Shown piece by piece: positions 1 through 7,413 of a stretch of 7,943 nucleotides of DNA. The position numbers were made by a program, and so were the translations under genes. The first letter of the stretch is position 1, and every line of letters starts with the position of its first letter. The notes beneath the pieces are model-generated. The model had not been told where the DNA came from. It saw only the letters and a list, made by a program, of their open reading frames with translations, and did not search any database. The DNA comes from DASXTB01 sp036505615 (GTDB taxonomy: Bacteria > Acidobacteriota > UBA6911 > JACQSX01), in the NCBI GenBank assembly GCA_036505615.1, contig DASXTB010000427.1, forward strand, positions 1 through 7,943, given 5' to 3'.

Positions 1-723
1 AGCTTGCGGATCATAGAGACTTTCTATTATTGGCAAGTAGACCAGTTCCTTTGGCAGCCCCTCAGCCAGCAAAGTCTGCCGAATCATTTCACCGTACCAG
101 CCGAGCCTGCGGACTCCAAGATGCAACCAGGCGCGTCCCGATCCTGCAAAGTAGCGTTTGAACCGCTCGACATCCAAATGATGATCGGCAAGCAAGTTCG
201 GCTGAAAAGCGCGCTTTTTGCCGTCTTTTGTACTTCCGAGTGACAGGCGGCCTTGCAAATCGGTCTGATACTGAGCAGCGAGAGGATCGTCGAGCAAATC
301 GTCTAAAACAGGTAAGAGTTCTAAATATTGTCTTAACTCGGCGGCTGCTTCGTGGTTCCCGGGCTGGGCCCTTTCCAAGTCTGCTTGCAGTATCTTATCG
401 AGTGTTTTGAGCCGCTCTGCCGCTTCCGCTCGACTGGCCACGCGATCCCGCATCTCTCTCAAGCGGTCTTCGAAGCCGCTCCTTGCACTCTCTGGACCAG
501 CTGTTTTCTTGGGATCATTGTCTGCGAGAAGCGTGGGGACGGACGCACTTATTACAAGAAATGAGACAAAAAGTACGCACGGGAACCGCGGGGAGGGGCT
601 GGGAGCGCACGCTTCTAGCGTGCTTGCCTTCTGGTCACTTCGGCACGCATGATGCGTGCGCTCCCAGCGTAGGTATTGATCGGGCGTCTGGCAAAAACCC
701 TTCACAAGGGTCCCGATTATCAT
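1..723 (-). CDS. MltD-like lytic murein transglycosylase, 5' part only (runs off the window at position 1)
   Basis: The minus-strand frame whose codons end at position 1 is open from 723 to the window edge, giving 241 codons from ATG 723. The last visible residues, GLPKELVYLPIIES followed by LYDPQA, match the start of the GH23 lytic transglycosylase domain of the MltD family (E. coli MltD has a similar ELxLLPxxES segment). The Glu encoded at 22-24 would be the catalytic acid. Before it lies a mainly helical, charged region (540 to about 60) typical of the MltD N-terminus. A secretion signal is visible at about 585-523: a hydrophobic core FVSFLVISASV, then TLLA and DND, with likely signal peptidase I cleavage after LLA. 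The enzyme would cleave peptidoglycan in the periplasm. The start is uncertain. Between the signal core and GTG 703 there is no in-frame ATG, GTG or TTG. ATG 723 overlaps the cusA stop (ATGA) and has a GGGGGAGG Shine-Dalgarno, but using it adds about 43 residues that run through a palindromic repeat. Family call is strong; start is weak. Confidence 0.82.
   Translation of the reverse strand, partial: MIIGTLVKGFCQTPDQYLRWERTHHACRSDQKASTLEACAPSPSPRFPCVLFVSFLVISASVPTLLADNDPKKTAGPESARSGFEDRLREMRDRVASRAEAAERLKTLDKILQADLERAQPGNHEAAAELRQYLELLPVLDDLLDDPLAAQYQTDLQGRLSLGSTKDGKKRAFQPNLLADHHLDVERFKRYFAGSGRAWLHLGVRRLGWYGEMIRQTLLAEGLPKELVYLPIIESLYDPQA
598..668. repeat. REP-like palindromic element with 15-bp perfect arms
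   Basis: The arms gctgggagcgcacgc (598-612) and gcgtgcgctcccagc (654-668) are perfect reverse complements. Each half can also form its own small hairpin: gcacgc/gcgtgc at 607-623 and gcacgcat/atgcgtgc at 643-659. The element could therefore fold as one long stem or as two short ones around the middle stretch ttgccttctggtcacttcg. This layout resembles dispersed REP/BIME-type intergenic repeats, and I recall similar sequences from Acidobacteria, but that is memory only. No T-tract follows either arm, so a simple intrinsic terminator is not supported. It lies 52 nt beyond the cusA stop, inside the open frame of the transglycosylase. Confidence 0.8.
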
Positions 724-3700
724 TGCGCCTCCCCCGAAGGCTCGGGCGATGGCGAACTCTTTTTGGCTAATCTACGCACCTCGACTCCTTTCCAGATCTC
801 GTAAATTCCCGGATAGACCAGTAATTCAAGGAGGAACGAGGTGAAGATTCCCCCAATCATCGGCGCCGCGATGCGACGCATGACGTCAGATCCAGCGCCC
901 GTAGACCACATGATGGGCACTAGACCCATGAACATCACACCGACGGTCATGACTTTGGGACGCAAACGCTTTACCGCGCCGAACTCGATGGCCGCTTTCA
1001 GGTCGTCGTTAGAGCGCATCTTCCCCTGAGCGATGCGCTCGTTGTAGGCAAGATCCAGATACAGAAGCATGAAGACGGCTGTTTCGGCGTCCACGCCCAG
1101 CAATGCGATTAGTCCTACCCATACGGCGATGCTCATGTTGTAATTAAGGAAATGTAGTAGCCAAATTGCCCCAATTGCGGAAAAAGGAACCGCCAGGAAA
1201 ATAATCAGGGTCTTTACTACAGAACCGGTATTGAAGTAGAGCAGCAGGAAAATAATGAACAGGGTCATGGGAATTACGTATAGCAATCGCTGCTTTGCCC
1301 GCTCGGCATATTCGTACTGGCCGCTCCATTGAATCTGATATCCGGCGGGCAACTTCACTTTCTCAGCCACCACTTTCTTTGCCTCTTCGACGTAGCCGCC
1401 CATATCGCGGCCAGTCACATCGACGTAGAGATACCCGGACAGAAAACCTTCCTCGTTTTTGATCATGGGAGGCCCGGTCCTCAAAGTAATATGAGCTAAT
1501 TGGGTCAGCGGGACCTGAGCGCCGTTAGGCGTGGGAACAAGAACTCTGGCGAGTTGATCGAGATTCTGGCGCAGTCCACGAGAATAGCGGACATTTACCG
1601 GATATCTTTCACGGCCTTCTATCGTGGTAGTTATGTTTTTGCCGCCGATTGCCGTCTCGATGATGTCATTTACGTCGCCGACACTGAGGCCATACCGGGC
1701 GGCCTCTCGCCGGTCTACATCGAAGTCCATGTAATAACCGCCCGTGACCCGCTCGAAAAAGCAACTCCGTGTCCCTGGAATTCCCTGCAGCACCTTTTCA
1801 AGCTGGATACCGATTTCTTCAATGGTTTCCAGCTTGGGCCCGAGCACCTTAACGCCCACCGGCGTGCGCACGCCGGTTGTGATCATGTCAATTCGCGTCC
1901 GGATGGGGAAAAGCCAGGCGTTGGGAAATGCAGGCATCTGGACTACCTGGTCCATCTCTGTGATCAGGCCTTCCCAAGAAATGGGCCGCTCTTCTGGCCA
2001 GATTTTCCTCATAGGTTTCTTCAGGAATTCCGGGGCCCACTTGGAATACCAGCGGCGCGTCTTGACCTTGCGCCACTCGCTCTCCGGCTTCAACACCACG
2101 GTTGTCTCCACCATGCTGAGTGGAGCCGGATCGGTAGAAGTTTCCGCCTTACCAACCTTGCCGAACACGCTCTGCACTTCAGGAAATTGCTTAATCAGCT
2201 TGTCTTGGATCTGAAGGTACTTATCGGCCTCTGTGATCGAGATACCGGGTAGCGTGATGGGCATGTAGAGAATGCTACCTTCGTTGAGCGGTGGCATGAA
2301 CTCGGAACCAAGTCGCAGAAAGACAGGGATGGTGATCAAAACCATCAACACTGCCGCAATGATCACCAACCATTTAAAGCGGAGCACAAACCGCAACACC
2401 GGATGATAGATCCGCATTAAAGGACGGCTGATGGGGTGATTCTCTTCACTGTGGATCTTGCCGACAAGAATTGAGTTGGTAATGCGAGACATCCAGAGGG
2501 GGCGGAAACGAAATTCCTTTGTGCGCATAAACAAGAGACGCATTGCCGGATCCAGGGTTACCGCCAGCACCGCAGCGATGGCTATCGAAAAGTTTTTGGT
2601 GAAGGCAAGCGGCTTGAAAAGCCTGCCCTCCTGCGCCTGCAGCGCAAAAATGGGGATAAAGGCAACGGCGATTACAAGTAGCGAGAAGAAGCTGGGCCCG
2701 CCCACTTCCTTGACTGCATCGATGATGACACGCGTTGCATCGCCCCTGCGTCCTTCGGCTGCCCACTGCTCCAGCTTCTTGTGTGTCTGCTCGACCACCA
2801 CAATGGCGGCGTCGACCATGGCGCCGATAGCGATGGCGATTCCTCCAAGAGACATGATGTTAGAGGTAATTCCCATCGAATACATTGGGATAAAGGAAAG
2901 AATGACCGCGATGGGAATGGTGATAATGGGGATGATCGCGCTGGGAACGTGCCAGAGAAAAATCAAAATGACAAGGCTGACGATGACCAACTCTTCAATC
3001 AGCGTGTGCCTTAACGTATCTATGGAGCGCTGGATGAGATCGGATCTATCGTAGGTCGTCACTACTTCTACGCCGGGCGGCAGTGAGGGTTTGGTCTCCT
3101 CCAGCTTGGCTTTAACTCGTTTGATCACGTCCATGACATTTTGACCGTACCTCACAACCACAATGCCGCCGGTTACTTCGCCTTCGCCGTTGAGTTCGGC
3201 CACTCCGCGTCGCATTTCCGGACCAAGTTGCACACTGGCGACGTCTTCAACATAGATCGGTATCCCCTGATTCGATCCTACGGGCAGGCTCCGAATATCA
3301 TCCAACGAACGGATGTAGCCAGGCCCACGCACGACGTATTCTTTCCCGGTGAACTCGACAACGCGGCCGCCAACTTCGTTGTTACTGTTTCGAATAGTCT
3401 CGATCACCTTATTGAGTGGGACCTTAAAGGCGAGCAACTTATTCGGATCGATGGTGACTTGGTATTGCTTGACAAACCCGCCCACCGGCGCGACCTCAGC
3501 TACTCCTGGGACGCTTGAAAGCCAGTAGCGCATATACCAGTCATTGAACGAGCGCAGCTTTGCCAGGTTTTGCTCGCCGCTGCGGTCCACCAGCGCGTAT
3601 TCAAAGGCCCAACCAACACCGGTTGCATCGGGGCCCAACGCGGGCGTGACGCCTTCGGGAAGCTTTCCGGTAATCTTGCTCATGTACTCGAGCACGCGGC

Positions 3701-4022
3701 TCCTGCCCCAGTAAATATCAGTCCCTTCGTCAAAAATGACGTAGACATAGGAGAAGCCGTAATCGGAAATCCCGCGTACGACGGCCACATGCGGCGCCGC
3801 CAGCATTGCAGATATGATCGGATAGGTAATTTGGTCCTCGACTAGATTGGGGCTGCGGCCGGGCCACTCAGTGTAGATGATCACTTGAGGATCTGATAAG
3901 TCCGGAATTGCGTCCAACGGCACGTTGAATATCGCCCAAAGGCCGGCCACCACCAGGCTCATCACCAGGAAGATGACCAGAAATCGATGGGTCGCGCAGT
4001 ACTCGATGACGCGGTTAATCAT
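720..4022 (-). CDS. cusA: CusA-type Cu(I)/Ag(I) RND efflux transporter (HME family), 1100 aa
   Basis: This is the inner-membrane pump of a tripartite exporter, driving Cu(I)/Ag(I) outward with the proton gradient. Length is slightly above the about 1050 aa usual for the family. Diagnostic stretches align with E. coli CusA: IPDLSDPQVII (39-49), SYVYVIFDEGTD (91-102), LGPDATGVGW (129-138), GPEMRRGVAELNGEGEV (267-283), NIMSLGGIAIAIGAMVDAAI (388-407) and GTGxGSxVMxRIAAPMIGG near 1041-1058. The metal-binding methionines of CusA (M573, M623, M672) correspond to M587 (LYMPITLPGIS), M637 (APLSMVETT) and M713 (RIDMITTG). Proton-relay residues correspond to D404 and E411 in TM4, E980 (GVDAET) and K1023 (RPKVMT). 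E. coli M410 is replaced by Val. An extra segment of about 27 residues (roughly 651-680, Trp/Lys-rich) sits between the second and third methionines; I recall the same in other CusA homologues. The start ATG lacks a strong Shine-Dalgarno. The gene follows the adaptor by 132 nt. CzcA-type specificity is less likely because all three methionines are present. Confidence 0.95.
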   Translation of the reverse strand: MINRVIEYCATHRFLVIFLVMSLVVAGLWAIFNVPLDAIPDLSDPQVIIYTEWPGRSPNLVEDQITYPIISAMLAAPHVAVVRGISDYGFSYVYVIFDEGTDIYWGRSRVLEYMSKITGKLPEGVTPALGPDATGVGWAFEYALVDRSGEQNLAKLRSFNDWYMRYWLSSVPGVAEVAPVGGFVKQYQVTIDPNKLLAFKVPLNKVIETIRNSNNEVGGRVVEFTGKEYVVRGPGYIRSLDDIRSLPVGSNQGIPIYVEDVASVQLGPEMRRGVAELNGEGEVTGGIVVVRYGQNVMDVIKRVKAKLEETKPSLPPGVEVVTTYDRSDLIQRSIDTLRHTLIEELVIVSLVILIFLWHVPSAIIPIITIPIAVILSFIPMYSMGITSNIMSLGGIAIAIGAMVDAAIVVVEQTHKKLEQWAAEGRRGDATRVIIDAVKEVGGPSFFSLLVIAVAFIPIFALQAQEGRLFKPLAFTKNFSIAIAAVLAVTLDPAMRLLFMRTKEFRFRPLWMSRITNSILVGKIHSEENHPISRPLMRIYHPVLRFVLRFKWLVIIAAVLMVLITIPVFLRLGSEFMPPLNEGSILYMPITLPGISITEADKYLQIQDKLIKQFPEVQSVFGKVGKAETSTDPAPLSMVETTVVLKPESEWRKVKTRRWYSKWAPEFLKKPMRKIWPEERPISWEGLITEMDQVVQMPAFPNAWLFPIRTRIDMITTGVRTPVGVKVLGPKLETIEEIGIQLEKVLQGIPGTRSCFFERVTGGYYMDFDVDRREAARYGLSVGDVNDIIETAIGGKNITTTIEGRERYPVNVRYSRGLRQNLDQLARVLVPTPNGAQVPLTQLAHITLRTGPPMIKNEEGFLSGYLYVDVTGRDMGGYVEEAKKVVAEKVKLPAGYQIQWSGQYEYAERAKQRLLYVIPMTLFIIFLLLYFNTGSVVKTLIIFLAVPFSAIGAIWLLHFLNYNMSIAVWVGLIALLGVDAETAVFMLLYLDLAYNERIAQGKMRSNDDLKAAIEFGAVKRLRPKVMTVGVMFMGLVPIMWSTGAGSDVMRRIAAPMIGGIFTSFLLELLVYPGIYEIWKGVEVRRLAKKSSPSPEPSGEAQ
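728..735 (-). promoter_or_regulatory. Shine-Dalgarno GGGGGAGG before ATG 723
   Basis: On the minus strand GGGGGAGG ends four bases before ATG 723. That ATG shares the bases ATGA with the cusA TGA stop (720-723). This is the classic arrangement for translational coupling and is the main argument for starting the transglycosylase there. The same bases encode the last cusA residues (SGEAQ), so the match may be chance. Confidence 0.45.
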
Positions 4023-4030
4023 GTTGTATC

Positions 4031-4149
4031 GTCCGTTGTCAGTCGTCCGTTGTCAGTTGTCCGTTGCTAGCAACCAGTGGTCGGTTTATCGACGGTGGCC
4101 GTCGACCGTAGAACGCCGGCTTGCTACAACGGACAACGGACAACGGACC
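4031..4149. repeat. Heptad-tandem inverted repeat, copy 1 (cusB-cusA gap)
   Basis: From 4031 the left arm is a tandem run of a 7-nt unit: gtccgtt, gtcagtc, gtccgtt, gtcagtt, gtccgtt. The right arm (4121-4149) is the reverse complement in heptads, caacgga repeated. Positions 4047-4073 pair with 4121-4146 with one mismatch and one bulged C. The apex holds a second perfect hairpin, tcgacgg/ccgtcga with loop tgg (4089-4105), so the whole would be a branched structure. The element begins 5 nt after the cusB stop and ends 8 nt before the cusA start, filling nearly the whole 132-nt gap. In cusA mRNA the only Shine-Dalgarno-like bases (GGAC, 4031-4034) belong to the outermost heptad. Confidence 0.85.
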
Positions 4150-4154
4150 GAAAT

Positions 4155-5891
4155 CTATCTAGCTGTAACATTGAACTGCCTCGATCCGAGCATTTGCCCG
4201 CCGCGCTCCACGGTCACAACGGCTTGCCATGTCCAAGCCATCGGGATATTCAGGCGCCCGGAATAGTCCCCATTTCCCATTGAGGAGAGTTCACCTTCGG
4301 AGCTCATCGGAGGCATCGAGCCCATCGCCGGCATTGAAATCTTGATGCGGACCGAGGCGTTGCTAATGAGCTCTCCCTTTGAATCGGACACTTTGATGTG
4401 AATCGTGTTGTCACCGACCTTGGCTGGATCAGGCTCGGTTCGCAGTTGAATTTGAAGTTGCTGGCCCGCTTGAGCGGGCGCGGCTGCCGGCCTTTTGGGA
4501 GCTCCCATGTTTGCGAAGGCGCCCTTCAGCCGGCTCTCCGAATCCAAAATGAAATTTGCCGAGGTCACCACCTGCTCGCCAGATTTAACGCCGCCTTTAA
4601 GCAAATAGAAGCCGCTCGCCCGCTCTCCCACTTTGACCTCTCTCGGTTCAAAGTAGCCACTGCCCTTGTCAATAAAAACATATTGCTGTGTGCCGGTATC
4701 CAAGACCGCGTCCTCGGGAACGGTCAGTTGCCGCCCTAGTCCCACGTTCAACTTCAAGTTAACAAACATGTCGGGCTTGAGCTTGTAATCGAAGTTGTTG
4801 AACTCCATCCGAATTTGGCCGGTGCGAGTACTTGGGTTGACGAAGGGGTAGATGTAGGAAACAGTCCCTATCAACGACTGTGAGGCGTTTCCATAGGGCA
4901 TTTCTACAATTACGGTCTGGCCCAGGTGCAGCAGCGGAAGTTCGTACTCGTAGATCTCACCTAGGGCCCATACATGTGTAAGATCGACGATCGTGTACAG
5001 ATCCATTTCAGGCGTGACGTATCTTCCATGATGGTAAACGGAACGCTCGGTCACCAAACCGGTGACCGGTGAATAAACCACAAGCTCACGCCGTGCTTTG
5101 CCTTCTTTCTCCAGTCTGGCGATTTCTTGGTCGGTAACATCCCACAACTGCAACCGCCGGCGGCTTGCCTCAACTAGATTCTCCGCGCTATTGGCGATTC
5201 GTTCAAAAGAGCTGTCCTTGAGATCTTTGCGGGCTCGTAGCGCGAGCAGGTACTCCTCTTGTGTTGCGACAAGATCGGGACTGTAGATGGTAAACAGGGG
5301 ATCTCCCTTTTTTACGGGCTTGCCGACATATTCGGCAAACACCTGCTCAATCCAGCCGCTGACCTTCGTATGGATATGCGAAATTCGGGTTTCGTCGTAG
5401 CTGATCTTACCCATTGTTCGAAGCTCTTTTGATAAAGCACGAACCATTACCGGCGCTGTTTTAATGCCGATGAGCTGTTGCTGCTGGGGCGACACAAAAA
5501 ACCTATTGTCTTCGGGACTCATCGGCGGAGCAGGAGTGACCTTGTCAGTCATCGCCATGCCGGCCAGGCTTGAGTTTTGATCCTTGGCGGAATCAGACTT
5601 GGTGGCAGCTTCCGGTTTTTCCATCTTCACCAGCTTCATGCTGCAGATGGGGCAGTTGCCAGGCTTGTCGGTCTGATAATTCTTGTGCATCGGGCAGTAG
5701 TAAACATCGCCTTGTGGGCCGCTCTTTTGTTCCGTCTTTGGACCGCTTTTTTGCGTCAATGGTGCCCAATACGACAGGACCAAGGCGGTGACGGCAAGTA
5801 GAATCACGACAACCAGCAATATGCCGATCTTGCGAGTGATCCTCTTCTTTTCACTGTCTGGATCTGAAGAATTGGTTACTTCGTTTGTCAT
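4155..5891 (-). CDS. cusB: CusB-type periplasmic adaptor with N-terminal heavy-metal-binding domain and C-terminal YtkA/FixH-like domain, 578 aa
   Basis: This membrane fusion protein bridges CusA and the outer membrane channel, and in E. coli CusB it also hands Cu(I)/Ag(I) to the pump. A membrane segment at residues 22-42 (GILLVVVILLAVTALVLSY) anchors it; there is no lipobox Cys. Residues 62-92 form a heavy-metal-binding domain of the YxCPMH...CPxCxM type, with C66, M68, H69, C80, C83 and M85 as ligands. A Met-containing linker (GMAM, about 111-114) follows. The adaptor core runs from about 131 to 455: barrel and lipoyl halves (HIHTKVSGWIEQVF, 172-185; VVYSPVTGLV, 271-280) around a helical hairpin at about 205-265, then PSTRTGQIRMEF (353-364). 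Residues about 478-575 look like a YtkA/FixH-type Ig-like domain with a Met cluster (M520, M523, M526, M529, M538). E. coli CusB is about 400 aa and lacks both added domains. AAGGAAG six bases upstream supports the start. The stop is 132 nt from cusA. Confidence 0.93.
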   Translation of the reverse strand: MTNEVTNSSDPDSEKKRITRKIGILLVVVILLAVTALVLSYWAPLTQKSGPKTEQKSGPQGDVYYCPMHKNYQTDKPGNCPICSMKLVKMEKPEAATKSDSAKDQNSSLAGMAMTDKVTPAPPMSPEDNRFFVSPQQQQLIGIKTAPVMVRALSKELRTMGKISYDETRISHIHTKVSGWIEQVFAEYVGKPVKKGDPLFTIYSPDLVATQEEYLLALRARKDLKDSSFERIANSAENLVEASRRRLQLWDVTDQEIARLEKEGKARRELVVYSPVTGLVTERSVYHHGRYVTPEMDLYTIVDLTHVWALGEIYEYELPLLHLGQTVIVEMPYGNASQSLIGTVSYIYPFVNPSTRTGQIRMEFNNFDYKLKPDMFVNLKLNVGLGRQLTVPEDAVLDTGTQQYVFIDKGSGYFEPREVKVGERASGFYLLKGGVKSGEQVVTSANFILDSESRLKGAFANMGAPKRPAAAPAQAGQQLQIQLRTEPDPAKVGDNTIHIKVSDSKGELISNASVRIKISMPAMGSMPPMSSEGELSSMGNGDYSGRLNIPMAWTWQAVVTVERGGQMLGSRQFNVTAR

Positions 5892-5896
5892 TGGTA

Positions 5897-5903
5897 CTTC
5901 CTT
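5897..5903 (-). promoter_or_regulatory. Shine-Dalgarno AAGGAAG for the adaptor gene
   Basis: On the minus strand AAGGAAG lies five bases before the ATG at 5889-5891. It is the clearest ribosome binding site among the pump genes and fixes the adaptor start, whereas the outer membrane factor and cusA have only weak ones. Confidence 0.7.
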
Positions 5904-5938
5904 TTTGTGAATCCAATCATCCTTTGAGTTTCGTCTCT

Positions 5939-6042
5939 GTCAGTTGTCCGTGGTCGGTTGTCAGTTGTCGTGATCCGTATTCGGTGCTTGGGGTTCAACT
6001 GCCAACCAACTAGCTACTGCCAACGGACAACTGACAACTGAC
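5939..6042. repeat. Heptad-tandem inverted repeat, copy 2 (outer membrane factor-cusB gap)
   Basis: The left arm (5939-5960) starts with gtcagtt, gtccgtg and gtcggtt, and further heptads follow to about 5969. It pairs with caacgga, caactga, caactgac at 6021-6042, 19 of 22 positions matching. The apex contains tcggtgctt and aactgccaac (5997-6006), then tagct, and is shared with copy 3. The right arm ends 9 nt before the stop codon of the outer membrane factor, so in mRNA the structure begins just after that gene ends. About 47 nt separate it from the adaptor start, leaving that gene's ribosome binding site free, unlike copy 1. Confidence 0.85.
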
Positions 6043-6051
6043 AAACCCCAA

Positions 6052-7413
6052 TCACTCCTTTGCCAACTCGACTCCAATCAGCGGTTCAAGTCGTGCCAAA
6101 GATTTCTGAAACCCCGCAAGCTGCTGGTAGTAGGCGAGCTCGTAATTGAGCAAACGAGTCCAGCTTGTCAGCAAAGTCAGAAAGTCAATTTTTCCAACTT
6201 CGTAGTTATCGACTGCCGATTCCAAAGAGAAAGACGCCTGGCGAATGATTCCCTGGTCGTACAAGTTGATCAGCCTTTCCGCAGTTGTCGCCATCAGATA
6301 CAGATCGCGAATTTGGGAGAAGGTTTTCGCCTGGAGGTTTTCGTACTCCTTCCGCGATTGGGCAAGACTTGCAGCGGCGCCTTCGACCTCGTAACGTTGT
6401 TTTTGCCCGTAATACAGCGGAATCTTCATCGTGCCTCCGATAGTCCAGTAAGGCCGATTGGATCCCCGGTTGTGATAAACAAAGTTAAAGCTGAAATCCG
6501 GATACTTTCCCTTCTTCGCCAGGTCGAGCGAGAAGGCTTCCCGATCAACTAATCTCTGCTGAGCTTCGAGCAAGGGGAAGTTTTGCTCCATCAGGCTGTT
6601 TAAGTGTGACAGGTCGTAGCGAAGCGGGCTTTTTTGAATCTCTGCGGCAGCGCCGACCGGCGTGTCAGGAGCGCGGTTCAACAACGCATTGAGCTGAGCC
6701 TCAAGTGAACCCCTGTGTTGCCGTAAGGTCAGCAGTCGTTCTTCTATTTTCGAAGTCTCCACCTGCGCTTCCAGCACATCCTGCTGAATACCTTTTCCAA
6801 CGGAATAGCGTGCGGATGCGATCTTTTCAAATTGCTCAAGGAGACTCCGCTCCTTTTCGACGGCTTGAATGCTCTTATCAGTAGCGTAGAGGTCATAAAA
6901 CGCTGTCTTGACCTGGGAGATCAGGTCAAGCGCTTTCGCCTTGTAGCGAGCGATTTCTGCTCGAGCCTCCATGTCCTCAATTTTTCCTTTGAGCGTCAGC
7001 TTGCCCGGGAAGGGAAATTCCTGACTAAAACCGAGGTAAATTTCGCTGAAGCCTGCATCTGAGTCCCCGAGCGTGGTGAAGGGAACGATGCTTCCCTCGT
7101 TGCTCTGTCCAAACATAATCTCCGGCTCGGGCAGGGTGCGCGCCGGCGAGATCTTGGACTGAATGACATCGATGGAGCGTCTCGCCGCCTGCAACTCGGG
7201 GTTGTGTTCCAGCGCCAGACGAACCAGATCTCGGACGTGGACATTGGCCAGTTCGACTTGAGAAGTAGCCTTCGCTAATTCTTCTCCCCTCGCTGGTGAT
7301 TGCGCTCGGCCGGATAGTGACGCGGCCGAAAGAATCAACGTGAAAAACACCACTGTGGAGATTGAGGTCCTGTTCATGTCGTTTGCAACCGTCGTGGAAA
7401 TTTTCATCATCAT
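6052..7413 (-). CDS. TolC-family outer membrane efflux protein (CusC-like role), 453 aa
   Basis: This is the outer membrane channel through which the RND pump expels metal. It has two outer-membrane-efflux repeats: the first about residues 60-248, opening with LVRLALEHNPELQAARRSID and including SVGKGIQQDVLEAQ (204-217); the second about 266-448, including YEVGKIDFLTLLTSWTRL (404-421). GFSQEFPFPGKLTLKGKIE (128-146) is typical of CzcC/CusC-type proteins. A signal peptide is visible at residues 13-37 (core STVVFFTLILSAASL, cleavage near GRA|Q). There is no lipobox Cys, so unlike E. coli CusC it is not expected to be a lipoprotein. Three consecutive ATG codons open the frame (7405-7413) and a fourth in-frame ATG (7375-7377) gives a more ordinary signal peptide length. 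None has a strong Shine-Dalgarno, so the start could be 12 residues later. It is the first gene of the pump trio and precedes the adaptor by 160 nt. Confidence 0.92.
   Translation of the reverse strand: MMMKISTTVANDMNRTSISTVVFFTLILSAASLSGRAQSPARGEELAKATSQVELANVHVRDLVRLALEHNPELQAARRSIDVIQSKISPARTLPEPEIMFGQSNEGSIVPFTTLGDSDAGFSEIYLGFSQEFPFPGKLTLKGKIEDMEARAEIARYKAKALDLISQVKTAFYDLYATDKSIQAVEKERSLLEQFEKIASARYSVGKGIQQDVLEAQVETSKIEERLLTLRQHRGSLEAQLNALLNRAPDTPVGAAAEIQKSPLRYDLSHLNSLMEQNFPLLEAQQRLVDREAFSLDLAKKGKYPDFSFNFVYHNRGSNRPYWTIGGTMKIPLYYGQKQRYEVEGAAASLAQSRKEYENLQAKTFSQIRDLYLMATTAERLINLYDQGIIRQASFSLESAVDNYEVGKIDFLTLLTSWTRLLNYELAYYQQLAGFQKSLARLEPLIGVELAKE

Noticed and set aside
4..652. Several short overlapping plus-strand frames at the low-coordinate end
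   Set aside because: They are antisense to the transglycosylase frame, which has a recognisable catalytic motif and signal peptide, and they show no family features.
598..668. Rho-independent terminator after cusA
   Set aside because: The stem is strong but no T-run follows on the minus strand, and the downstream frame continues open through it.
1500..2252. 250-codon plus-strand open frame inside cusA
   Set aside because: It is antisense to strongly conserved CusA sequence, resembles no family and reads as a shadow of the transporter's codon pattern.
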